From Nocardia vermiculata NBRC 100427 (GTDB lineage: Bacteria; Actinomycetota; Actinomycetes; Mycobacteriales; Mycobacteriaceae): a stretch of DNA of 64,000 bases. Every line of letters begins with the position of its first letter. Positions within the stretch are counted from its first letter, which is position 1. A program made the translations under genes and the position numbers. The stretch spans positions 34,995 to 98,994 of the forward strand of contig NZ_BDCA01000028.1 of NCBI RefSeq assembly GCF_001613265.1, in the 5' to 3' direction. Shown here piece after piece: positions 52,350 to 60,481 of the stretch. The notes below the pieces were generated by a model. The model worked only from the letters and a program-made list of their open reading frames with translations, was not told the origin of the DNA and searched no databases.

Positions 52350-53767
52350 TGCGGGCCCGCCGTCGGCAATGTCATGGTGACCACCGTGGGGCCGCCGACC
52401 GGGCTGTCCACCGTCAGCGCGCCGTCCACGGCGCGGGCGCGTGCGGCCAGGCCGGTGAGTCCGCCGCCGACCAGGCGTTCGGTGGGTGCTTCGCGGTCGA
52501 TCGAGGCAGGTGTGGAAACGGGCAGGACCGGCTCGCGCACCCCGCCGTGGCCGTTGTCGCGCACGGTCACCGCGATGGTCGAGCCCCCCGTCGGAGCGAC
52601 CGATACCCACGCGGTGCTCGCACCCGAATGTTTGACCACGTTGGTGAGCAGTTCGGCGACCGAGAAATAGGCGATGGCCTCGATCGCCGGATGGGGTCGC
52701 TGCGGCAGGTGCACCCGCAGTTCGACCGGTATCGCGCAGCGGGCGGTGAGGGTTTCCAGCGCGGGCTCCAATCCGAGTTCCAATGCGGGAGGGTGGATCC
52801 CGCGCACCAGTTCGCGTAGTTCGGTCAGCGCTTCCTTCGACGAGTCGCGGGCGTCGGCGATCAGCTCGTTCGCATCGCCGCCGTGCACCATGCGTTCCTC
52901 GGCGCGCCCCAGCGTCATCGCGATACTCACCAGCCGGGCCTGGGTGCCGTCGTGCAGATCCCGTTCCAGCCGTCGCAGCGTCGCCGTGGAATCCTCGACG
53001 GCCGCTCGCCGGCTCTCCCGCAGTTCCACCAGCTGCCGGTCCCGGGTGGTCGGCGTCAGCAGTGCACTCATCAGAGCCCCGTGGGCCCAGCACACCGCGC
53101 GCACGATCCACGGCAACACGAAGACTCCGACGATGCCGATCGCCGCGAATCCGAGTACCCGCGGCCAGGTGTCGATGTAATAGTCGTCGAACTGGACCAT
53201 CGAATGCCGTTCGCGGCCCATCTCGTCCACGTTCGTCGGATGGAACAGGGCCCAGGGGATGGGGGAGATCGCGACGAATACCGTCATCGCGACGGCGAGC
53301 AGCACCCAGTAGCCGACGAAGACCCCGAGCACCAGCTCGGCGACGAGAAAGACCAGGGCCCGCCAGGAGGTCCGGTCGGTGAAGGCGCTGCGCAGCCAGC
53401 CGAGGAATCCGGGCCGTGGCCGAAACGGCGGCGGCGCGGGCAGCTCCAGGTGCAGCAGCGCCGATCCCACCGCGCGGTAGACGCTGCCCCAGATCCGGCC
53501 GCCGAGCAGGACTCCGGCCAGCAGCGGAACGCCCAGCAGTAGCACGATCACGCCGAACAGGCCCACTCCGTACCCGATGTACAGATAGGTCATCGCGAGG
53601 CCGCCGAGGATGCCGGCCGCGATCAGGAAGGCGAACTCCCGCCAGGTTCGGGCCTCGAACGGCGCTCTGAGGAAGGCCAGGACACCCGTGAGCACACCGG
53701 GCGGACGGGAGTCGGGACGTTCCATGCTGAGGGTCGGTTCAGCGTAGGTCTCGGTCATAGGTTCCAT
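52346..53767 (-). CDS. sensor histidine kinase of the NarL partner type
   Basis: The 473-residue kinase has several membrane helices in a sensor region (about residues 45-230), then a HisKA_3 dimerisation domain with phosphoacceptor His272 in RLERDLHDGTQARL, and a compact ATPase domain (FSVAELLTNVVKHSGAS, VRDNGHGG, GGGLTGLAARARAVDGAL). It should phosphorylate the response regulator encoded by the overlapping next gene. An ATG at 53758 is an alternative start. The sensed signal is unknown. Confidence 0.94.
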   Translation of the reverse strand: MEPMTETYAEPTLSMERPDSRPPGVLTGVLAFLRAPFEARTWREFAFLIAAGILGGLAMTYLYIGYGVGLFGVIVLLLGVPLLAGVLLGGRIWGSVYRAVGSALLHLELPAPPPFRPRPGFLGWLRSAFTDRTSWRALVFLVAELVLGVFVGYWVLLAVAMTVFVAISPIPWALFHPTNVDEMGRERHSMVQFDDYYIDTWPRVLGFAAIGIVGVFVLPWIVRAVCWAHGALMSALLTPTTRDRQLVELRESRRAAVEDSTATLRRLERDLHDGTQARLVSIAMTLGRAEERMVHGGDANELIADARDSSKEALTELRELVRGIHPPALELGLEPALETLTARCAIPVELRVHLPQRPHPAIEAIAYFSVAELLTNVVKHSGASTAWVSVAPTGGSTIAVTVRDNGHGGVREPVLPVSTPASIDREAPTERLVGGGLTGLAARARAVDGALTVDSPVGGPTVVTMTLPTAGPQ

Positions 53768-53982
53768 GGTGGTCGGCGTGGAGGGGCCGGACGAGGGAGC
53801 AGACCGGCGAATTCATGGTGTGGACAGCACCACCTTCGGGCCGAGATTACCTGTGCCCACCGATATCGCGGGTGCGCAGCTCCGCGGTGCCGTCGCGCCG
53901 ATGCGGCGGCGCGACTCCCCAGGGCAGGCGCGGCGGACGCCGGGCTCACGGCGCGGCACCTCGGTTTCGCGGCGCGGATACG

Positions 53983-54318
53983 ATGGCCCGCGTGAATTAC
54001 CCGCCCCCGCCGCCCGGCTACGGCTACGGCTACGGCTACGCGCCGTATCGCGCGCCGGACCACCCGCAGACCAACACCGTCCTGGTGCTCGGCATTCTCA
54101 GCTTCTTCTGCGCTGTGGTCGGTCCGGTGGCCTGGGTGATGGGGCGGCGGGCGCTGCGCGAGATCGATGCTTCGAACGGGATGGTAGGTGGTCGGTCCCA
54201 GGTGCAGGTGGGCTACATCATCGGCATCGTCACCACGCTGCTGACCGCGGTGTCGCTGGTGCTGGTGGTGTTCTGGTTCGTCCTGGCGATCGTCCTCGGT
54301 GTGGCGGCAGCGTCATGA
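53983..54318 (+). CDS. DUF4190-type small membrane protein
   Basis: The 111-residue protein begins with a Pro/Gly/Tyr-rich stretch (MARVNYPPPPPGYGYGYGYA) and has two membrane helices (TVLVLGILSFFCAVVGPVAW and VGYIIGIVTTLLTAVSLVLV) separated by GRRALREIDASNG, the DUF4190 layout. A GTG at 53992 is an alternative start. Its stop overlaps the start of the SpoU methyltransferase gene (ATGA). Function unknown. Confidence 0.85.
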   Translation: MARVNYPPPPPGYGYGYGYAPYRAPDHPQTNTVLVLGILSFFCAVVGPVAWVMGRRALREIDASNGMVGGRSQVQVGYIIGIVTTLLTAVSLVLVVFWFVLAIVLGVAAAS

Positions 54319-54980
54319 GCGAGGAACACCCGTCCGGGCCCACCGAATGGGGTGAGCATCCGCACGGCCTGGGTCCGTGGGTCGCGGAGTACGGGACCGA
54401 ACCGCCGCAGGACCCGCGGCTGGATCCGGAACTGCTCGCCACGGGCGATCGCCGCAATGTGGTCGATGCCTACCGGTATTGGACCCGCGAGGCGATCGTC
54501 GCCGATATCGATAGCCGCCGCCATCCGCTGCATATCGCGATCGAGAACTTCGGGCACGACGCGAATATCGGCACCGTGGTCCGCACCGCGAATGCCTTCG
54601 CCGCCGCGGCCGTACACATCGTCGGGCGCCGCCGCTGGAATCGCCGGGGCGCCATGGTGACCGACCGCTACCAGCACCTGGTCCATCACAACGATGTCGG
54701 TGAACTGCTGGATTACGCCGAACGTGAGAATCTGACCGTGGTGGCCGTCGACAACGTGCCGGGTTCGGTTCCGCTGGAAACCGCTGTGCTGCCCCGTGAT
54801 TGCCTGTTGCTGTTCGGTCAGGAAGGCCCGGGCGTGACCGAGGCGGCGAAGCAGGCGGCGGTCATGACGGTGTCGATCGCGCAGTTCGGTTCGACCCGCA
54901 GTATCAATGCCGGGGTCGCGGCGGGGATCGCCATGCACGCCTGGATAACTCAGCACGCCGACCTGAGCCGAGCCTGGTAA
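54315..54980 (+). CDS. SpoU-family tRNA/rRNA 2'-O-methyltransferase
   Basis: The 221-residue SPOUT enzyme shows the three family motifs: NFGHDANIGTVVRTANAF, CLLLFGQEGPGVTEAA and QFGSTRSINAGVAAGIAMHA, which form the knotted SAM site. It should methylate ribose in tRNA or rRNA; the target base cannot be read. It corresponds in type to M. tuberculosis Rv0380c. The ATG overlaps the stop of the preceding gene by four bases. Confidence 0.93.
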   Translation: MSEEHPSGPTEWGEHPHGLGPWVAEYGTEPPQDPRLDPELLATGDRRNVVDAYRYWTREAIVADIDSRRHPLHIAIENFGHDANIGTVVRTANAFAAAAVHIVGRRRWNRRGAMVTDRYQHLVHHNDVGELLDYAERENLTVVAVDNVPGSVPLETAVLPRDCLLLFGQEGPGVTEAAKQAAVMTVSIAQFGSTRSINAGVAAGIAMHAWITQHADLSRAW

Positions 54981-55031
54981 CACATAACAAATCGGGCGCG
55001 AAATCGTGGTTCGACCTGGCACCATGTACCC

Positions 55032-56228
55032 ATGAACTCGCGGAGCGACGACGTGGAACCACGTTCGCATCTGCGGCGGGGGCGCGCACGAGTCGATTCC
55101 GCTGCCGATCCGAGCGCCGAAGTCTGGGCATTGCGTGCGGATGCGGCCGAATCTGCCGTGGTGTCCAGGCATCTGCAGCGGCTGTGGCTGCTGCCCCGGA
55201 CCGGTCTGGGGGTGGTCGGCTGGCCCGCGAGCCTCCCGGAGCGGTTGTTCTTCACCTGGAACTACTGGTGGCAGGCCCATCTGATCGATTGTGCGATCGA
55301 TGCCGCCAGCCGGGCGCCCAGCCGTGACCGCACCGGCCGGATCGAGATCATCGCCCGCACCCATCGGCTCCGCAACCTCACCGGCTGGACCAACAACTAT
55401 TACGACGACATGGCCTGGCTGGCGCTCGCGCTCGAGCGGGCGGAGCGTACCCAGGGGCTCACCGATGTCCGTGGTGGCCTGATCGCGCTGGAGCAGCAGC
55501 TCATGTCGGGGTGGCAGCCGGAGATCGGTGCGGTGCCCTGGCGTAAAGACGACGACTACTTCAACGCCCCCGCCAACGGCCCCACCGCTGTCGCGCTCGC
55601 GCGGTTGGGGCATGTCGACCGTGCGGCGGGGATCGCGGATTGGATCGATGCCACCCTGCGTGATCCGGAGACCGGACTGATCCTCGACGGCATCCATCTG
55701 CCCTCGCGCCGGATCGAGCGGCCGACGTTCACCTATTGCCAGGGGGTGGTACTCGGGCTGGAGACCGAGTTGGCCGTGCACAGCGGGGACGCTCGTCATG
55801 CCGACCGGGTGGTGAAGCTGCTGGCGGCCGTCGAGGAGCAGATGACCGTCGGCGGTGTGATCGCCGGCGGTGGTGGCGGAGACGGTGGCCTGTTCAACGG
55901 CATTCTGGCCCGCTATCTGGCGCTGGTCGCGGTCATGTTGCCGGGGGAGGAGACAGCGCGGCAGCGGACCCGCACCCGCGCCGCCTCGCTCGTGACGGCC
56001 TCGGCGCGCGCCGCCTGGCACCATCGGCTCCAGGTGGAGGGCGAACCGTTGTTCGGACCCGACTGGTCGCAACCGGCACGGTTGCCCAGCGGAACCGCCG
56101 GCGCCGGCCGTCCCACCGGGGGCGGATCGGTCAGCGCGTCGCGCACCCCCGAGCGGGACCTCTCGGTGCAGCTGTCGGGGTGGATGCTGATGGAAGCAGC
56201 GCAGGTGGTGGCGGCCGCCGGACTCTAG
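55032..56228 (+). CDS. glycoside hydrolase family 76-like protein (Rv0365c type)
   Basis: The 398-residue (alpha/alpha)-barrel protein carries the GH76 catalytic pair of adjacent aspartates in NNYYDDMAWLALALERAERT, with FNAPANGPTAVALARLGHVD and GGGGDGGLFNGILARYLALV also typical. GH76 enzymes act on alpha-1,6-mannan, the backbone found in mycobacterial lipomannan. No signal peptide is present, so it would be cytosolic, which is odd for a wall hydrolase. ACACATAACAA occurs just upstream, as at 27798. The convergent dedA gene ends 21 bases later. Confidence 0.85.
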   Translation: MNSRSDDVEPRSHLRRGRARVDSAADPSAEVWALRADAAESAVVSRHLQRLWLLPRTGLGVVGWPASLPERLFFTWNYWWQAHLIDCAIDAASRAPSRDRTGRIEIIARTHRLRNLTGWTNNYYDDMAWLALALERAERTQGLTDVRGGLIALEQQLMSGWQPEIGAVPWRKDDDYFNAPANGPTAVALARLGHVDRAAGIADWIDATLRDPETGLILDGIHLPSRRIERPTFTYCQGVVLGLETELAVHSGDARHADRVVKLLAAVEEQMTVGGVIAGGGGGDGGLFNGILARYLALVAVMLPGEETARQRTRTRAASLVTASARAAWHHRLQVEGEPLFGPDWSQPARLPSGTAGAGRPTGGGSVSASRTPERDLSVQLSGWMLMEAAQVVAAAGL

Positions 56229-56249
56229 TGGATACCCGTGCTGCGGTGG

Positions 56250-57014
56250 TCAGTGCCGTGGGTCGGTCCACACGATGCGGGTGCTCACCCGTGCGGGCCG
56301 GCGGACGGTGCGCAACGGCACCGTATCCGCGTAGTCCTCGGTCGGGAAGTCATCGATGTCGAACTCCTCGGCCGGTTTCGACATCTCGGCGCGGTACTGC
56401 CGGATCCCGATCACGGTCCCGACGAGGAGCACGACGACGAGCGAACCGGTGACCATCGGCATCAGCCACGACACCTTCTTCAGGTATCCACCGGTGTAGA
56501 AGCCGAGCAGCAGCAGAATCGGCGCCCAGATCACCGCGCCGATCGAACTGGCGATGGTGTAGCGGCGATGGTCCATTCCCGCGGCTCCGGCGACCATCGG
56601 GCACAGCGTGCGTACCCACGGGATCCAGCGGGCGATGAGCACCGCCACGAATCCGTGGCGCTGGAGCAGATCCGAGACACGGTCCAGATTCTCGGTGTTG
56701 ATATATCTGCCGTTCTTCCGAGCGACCAGGTTGTGACCGGTTCGGGAGCCGATGACATAACCCACCTGGTTGCCCGCGATAGCGGCGACCATGGTGCCGA
56801 TCACCAGCCCCCAGATCTGGACATGACCGGTCTGATGCGAGGCGAAGATGATGCCCGCGGTGAGCAGCATCGAATCGCCGGGCAGGAACAGGCCGATGAT
56901 CACCGCGCACTCGAGAAAGACGAAGACCAGGACCACGGTCCACACGAGTGCCGGGCCGGCGGAATGCAGCGGATCGAATCCGCCCAACGCGAGGGGTAAC
57001 GGTGACACAGGCAA
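56250..57014 (-). CDS. DedA-family membrane protein (first of two)
   Basis: The 254-residue protein has the DedA core: VFLECAVIIGLFLPGDSMLL, the amphipathic G-x-Q-x-G-Y region NQVGYVIGSRTGHN and the conserved ALIARWIPWVRTLCPMVAGA (F/x-R-x-x-P-x-x-R). Four to five membrane helices follow this pattern. DedA proteins are implicated in undecaprenyl-phosphate and phospholipid flipping. The gene starts five bases downstream of the stop of the second dedA gene, indicating a tandem operon. Confidence 0.92.
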   Translation of the reverse strand: MPVSPLPLALGGFDPLHSAGPALVWTVVLVFVFLECAVIIGLFLPGDSMLLTAGIIFASHQTGHVQIWGLVIGTMVAAIAGNQVGYVIGSRTGHNLVARKNGRYINTENLDRVSDLLQRHGFVAVLIARWIPWVRTLCPMVAGAAGMDHRRYTIASSIGAVIWAPILLLLGFYTGGYLKKVSWLMPMVTGSLVVVLLVGTVIGIRQYRAEMSKPAEEFDIDDFPTEDYADTVPLRTVRRPARVSTRIVWTDPRH

Positions 57015-57019
57015 CGGCG

Positions 57020-57760
57020 TCAGCGGGTGGGCTCGTTCGTCGGCACGGCCATCTCCGCCTCGTCGACCTCGAGCACCGGCTCGTGATTACGGAGCTTCTT
57101 CGCCACCGAGATGATCGCCGGCAGGATCGAGACGAACACGATCAGCAGGAAGATGGCTTCGATGTGGTCGCGGATGAAGGCCACGTTGCCGAGGAAGTAG
57201 CCGAGGATCGTCACCCCGCCACCCCACAGGATGCCGCCGAGGATGTCGAAGGTCAGGAATTTGCGGTAGTCCATCTTCGACACACCCGCGAGCACCGGCA
57301 TGAAGGTACGCACGATCGGCACGAACCGCGCCAGGATGATGGTCTTGGGGCCGTGCTTCTCGAAGAACGCGTGCGTCTCGGTGATGTATCGCTGTTTGAA
57401 AAAGCGCCCGTCTTCCTTGTGGAACAGGGCCGGCCCGATGGCCCGCCCGATCCAGTAGGCGCACTGATCACCGGCGATCGCGGTGAGCGCCACTGCGGGC
57501 AACAGCACCCAGATCGATACCGGCGGATGCTCGGTGGCGGCCAGCAGACCGCCGGTGAACAGCAGGGAATCGCCGGGCAGGATCGGGAACAGCAGACCGG
57601 TCTCGATGAAGACGATGACCAGGATCGCCGGCAACACCGCATTGCGCAGCCATGTCTCCTGCAGCAGGTACATGGGGTCGAGCAGGTGTTTGACAGAGAA
57701 TCCGTCGGCGAGAGTGTCGGTGATGGCCAGCAAGGTCACGGGCCCCACAGTACCGGTCAC
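57020..57760 (-). CDS. DedA-family membrane protein (second of two)
   Basis: The 246-residue paralogue has VFIETGLLFPILPGDSLLFT, DQCAYWIGRAIGPALFHKED and ILARFVPIVRTFMPVLAGVS, the same family marks as its neighbour. It is the more typical DedA of the two and is probably the first gene of a two-gene operon. A GTG about seven codons later is an alternative start. Two adjacent copies may reflect separate lipid substrates or paired function. Confidence 0.92.
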   Translation of the reverse strand: MTGTVGPVTLLAITDTLADGFSVKHLLDPMYLLQETWLRNAVLPAILVIVFIETGLLFPILPGDSLLFTGGLLAATEHPPVSIWVLLPAVALTAIAGDQCAYWIGRAIGPALFHKEDGRFFKQRYITETHAFFEKHGPKTIILARFVPIVRTFMPVLAGVSKMDYRKFLTFDILGGILWGGGVTILGYFLGNVAFIRDHIEAIFLLIVFVSILPAIISVAKKLRNHEPVLEVDEAEMAVPTNEPTR

Positions 57761-57888
57761 GAGGCGATCACACCGAACCTCACGGCAACCTCTCAGGTGC
57801 CGGTGTTTTTCGGGGCCCGGTTTCGGGTTTCCGCCAGGCGCCGGCCGACCGGAAACAACGGGTCGAATCCCGCCGAGCAGATCCCGGC

Positions 57889-57917
57889 TTTTGCGACAAC
57901 AGTCCCGGAACTAGGCT
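57889..57917 (+). promoter_or_regulatory. possible SigA-type promoter of fba
   Basis: TTTTGC and TAGGCT are separated by 17 bases and lie about 45 bases before the fba start codon. The -10 fits TANNNT; the -35 is weak. Confidence 0.3.
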
Positions 57918-57962
57918 GGTGCCGACAGATTGTTGTTCGCAGCACACTACGGAGGTCACTCA

Positions 57963-59000
57963 GTGCCCATCGCGACTCCGGAGGTCTACGCCGAGATGCT
58001 CGGTCGGGCCAAAGAGAACTCCTTCGCCTTTCCTGCCATCAACTGCACCTCCTCGGAGACCATCAACGCGGCCATCCGCGGGTTCGCCGAGGCCGGTAGC
58101 GACGGCATCATCCAGTTCTCCACCGGTGGTGCCGAGTTCGGTTCCGGTCTGGGTGTGAAGGATATGGTCACCGGTGCGGTGGCGCTGGCGGAGTTCGCCC
58201 ATGTGGTGGCCGCCAAGTACGACGTGACCGTCGCACTGCACACCGACCACTGCCCCAAGGACAAGCTGGACGGCTTCGTCCGCCCGCTGCTGGCCATCTC
58301 CGCCGAGCGGGTCAAGGCCGGGCAGAACCCGCTGTTCCAGTCGCACATGTGGGACGGTTCGGCGGTACCCATCGACGAGAATCTCGAGATCGCGAAGGAA
58401 CTGCTGAAGCAGTCGGCTGCGGCGAACATCATTCTCGAGGTCGAGATCGGTGTCGTCGGCGGTGAAGAGGACGGCGTCGAGAACGCCATCAACGAGAAGC
58501 TCTACACCTCGTCGGCGGACTTCGAGAAGACCATCGACGCGCTGGGTGCGGGCGAGAACGGCAAGTACCTGCTCGCCGCCACCTTCGGCAATGTGCACGG
58601 TGTGTACAAGCCGGGCAATGTGAAGCTGCGTCCCGAGGTGCTGGCCGACGGGCAGCGGGTGGCCGCGGCCAAGCTGGGCCTGGGCGACGGCGCCAAGCCG
58701 TTCGATTTCGTCTTCCACGGCGGTTCGGGCTCGCTGAAGTCCGAGATCGACGACTCGCTGAAGTACGGCGTGGTGAAGATGAACGTCGACACCGACACCC
58801 AGTACGCGTTCACCCGTCCGATCGCCGGACACATGTTCGCCAACTACGACGGTGTGCTGAAGATCGACGGCGAGGTCGGCAACAAGAAGACCTACGATCC
58901 GCGCAGCTACCTGAAGAAGGCCGAGACCTCGATGTCCGAGCGTGTCGTCGAGGCGTGCAACGACCTGCGTTCGGCCGGTAAGTCGGTCAGCGCGAAGTAG
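57963..59000 (+). CDS. fba: class II fructose-bisphosphate aldolase
   Basis: The 345-residue zinc enzyme cleaves or forms fructose 1,6-bisphosphate in glycolysis and gluconeogenesis. Zinc and substrate motifs are clear: VALHTDHCPKD, ILEVEIGVVGGEEDG, ATFGNVHGVYKPGN and DFVFHGGSGS. The GTG start (MPIATPEVYAEML) matches mycobacterial Fba and is preceded by GGAGG 8 bases upstream. It is encoded divergently from the dedA pair and followed by a hairpin. Confidence 0.98.
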   Translation: MPIATPEVYAEMLGRAKENSFAFPAINCTSSETINAAIRGFAEAGSDGIIQFSTGGAEFGSGLGVKDMVTGAVALAEFAHVVAAKYDVTVALHTDHCPKDKLDGFVRPLLAISAERVKAGQNPLFQSHMWDGSAVPIDENLEIAKELLKQSAAANIILEVEIGVVGGEEDGVENAINEKLYTSSADFEKTIDALGAGENGKYLLAATFGNVHGVYKPGNVKLRPEVLADGQRVAAAKLGLGDGAKPFDFVFHGGSGSLKSEIDDSLKYGVVKMNVDTDTQYAFTRPIAGHMFANYDGVLKIDGEVGNKKTYDPRSYLKKAETSMSERVVEACNDLRSAGKSVSAK

Positions 59001-59022
59001 TCCGCGAATCGGATACGCGAGC

Positions 59023-59053
59023 AGGGTGCATCGGCCGCCGGTCGGTGCACCCT
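59023..59053 (+). terminator. hairpin after fba
   Basis: AGGGTGCA and TGCACCCT form an 8-base stem around a GC-rich 15-base loop, 23 bases beyond the fba stop. A T tract is absent, as is usual here. Confidence 0.6.
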
Positions 59054-59223
59054 CGGTGTATCCGGGGAAAGTGAGCGCGGATGTCCCGCATCGCGAAGAT
59101 CACCGGCCCGGATGCTCGTCTCCGGTTGTCCCGGGCGGTGGGGCGCGAGATGATCGTTGCCGTGAACACCAGGGCAACCGATCGGAACCACCGGCACTCC
59201 GGCCGGCGTGAGGCGCGGATTCG

Positions 59224-60384
59224 GTGAGCAATCCGACCGGCCCCCAACTCCTTCCAGGTTCGCCCGGCCTCGACGTCCGCGTGCTGGGCCCGGTGCGACT
59301 GCTGGTCGGCGGTGAATCGGTCGCGGTCGGCGGGCCCAAGCCGCGGGCCCTGCTCGCCGCGCTGGCGGTCAACCGGCGGCGCGCGGTGTCCTCACAGGCT
59401 CTCGCCGATATCGTCTGGGACGAGGATCCGCCGGATTCCTACCAGGCCAGTTTGCAGGTGTTCGTCTCCAATATCCGTAAGGCGCTGCGAAATTCGGGTG
59501 TGGATCCGGTAGCGGTGCTGCGCACCGAGTCGTCCGGCTATCGGCTGGAAGCGACCGACGACGAATGCGATCTGGGCCGATTCGAATCCATCCGCAAGTC
59601 CGCGGCGGAGGCTACCGCCGCGGGTGATCACGAGACCGCGTCGCGCCTGTTCGCCGCGGCGCTCGAACAGTGGAGCGGCCCGGCACTCGACGATCTGTCC
59701 GGGGCCCGGTTCGCCGACACCTTCGCCACTGCGATGGGCGAAGAACGACTGCTCGTCGCCTCGGCTCGGATCGACGCCGAAATCGCCTGTGGGCGCGCTT
59801 CTTCGGTAGTGGGCGAACTGGTGTCGATGACCGACGCCCATCCGATGCGGGAACCGCTGTGGGTGCAGTTGATCACCGCGCTGTACCTGTCGGGGCGTCA
59901 GGCCGACGCTCTGGACGCATGCCGCCGGGTGCGCGCGGTGTTGGCCGAGGAACTCGGCATCGATCCCGGACCGGCCCTGGCCGAACTGGAGAAACGGGTA
60001 CTGCGGCAGGAACCGCTCAACACCATGGCCATCGCTCAGGTGGAGCGAATGGCGAAGGCGATGACCGAAACCGTCACCGAGACACCGCGGAGTGCACGGT
60101 CGGGCAGATTGCGCATGGCCGACGGCCGGATGATCCCGATCGCCTCGAGTGGGTTGAAGATCGGCCGCATGACCGATAACGATCTGATTCTCGACGATCC
60201 CAAGGTCAGCCGCTATCACGCACACCTCATGCCCAGCCGCGCCGGGATGCTCGTCAAGGATCTCGCCTCGGCCAACGGCATCTATGTCGACGACCAATTC
60301 GTCGACGGCGGCACCGTACTTGTCGGCGGCGAACGGATTCGGATCGGTTCGACACTGATGAGTTTCGAGGCCGGCGCCGAATAG
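59224..60384 (+). CDS. SARP-type regulator with FHA domain (EmbR-like)
   Basis: The 386-residue protein has an OmpR-like winged helix (about 15-110; VRVLGPVRLLVGGESVAVGG, SSQALADIVWDEDPP), a bacterial transcriptional activator domain (about 115-265; FAAALEQWSGPALDDLSGAR, LYLSGRQADALDACRRVRAV) and a C-terminal FHA domain (about 300-380; LKIGRMTDNDLILDDPKVSR and DLASANGIYVDD). This is the EmbR layout, in which a Ser/Thr kinase (PknH in mycobacteria) phosphorylates the regulator and FHA reads the phosphothreonine. No kinase or emb gene lies in the window. The GTG start has no strong ribosome site. Confidence 0.9.
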   Translation: MSNPTGPQLLPGSPGLDVRVLGPVRLLVGGESVAVGGPKPRALLAALAVNRRRAVSSQALADIVWDEDPPDSYQASLQVFVSNIRKALRNSGVDPVAVLRTESSGYRLEATDDECDLGRFESIRKSAAEATAAGDHETASRLFAAALEQWSGPALDDLSGARFADTFATAMGEERLLVASARIDAEIACGRASSVVGELVSMTDAHPMREPLWVQLITALYLSGRQADALDACRRVRAVLAEELGIDPGPALAELEKRVLRQEPLNTMAIAQVERMAKAMTETVTETPRSARSGRLRMADGRMIPIASSGLKIGRMTDNDLILDDPKVSRYHAHLMPSRAGMLVKDLASANGIYVDDQFVDGGTVLVGGERIRIGSTLMSFEAGAE

Positions 60385-60481
60385 ACACCGACTCCGGGCT
60401 CGCGGCAGGTATGGTCTGCGCCGATGCTGCCCGCAGGGCGCGCGGGTAGACCAGATCCGATCGGTCCGCGAGGGGTTGTGT

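Noticed and set aside
57868..57881. GGGTCGAATCCC, similar to a tRNA T-loop
   Set aside because: No acceptor stem, D arm or anticodon arm can be folded around it, and it lies in the fba promoter region.
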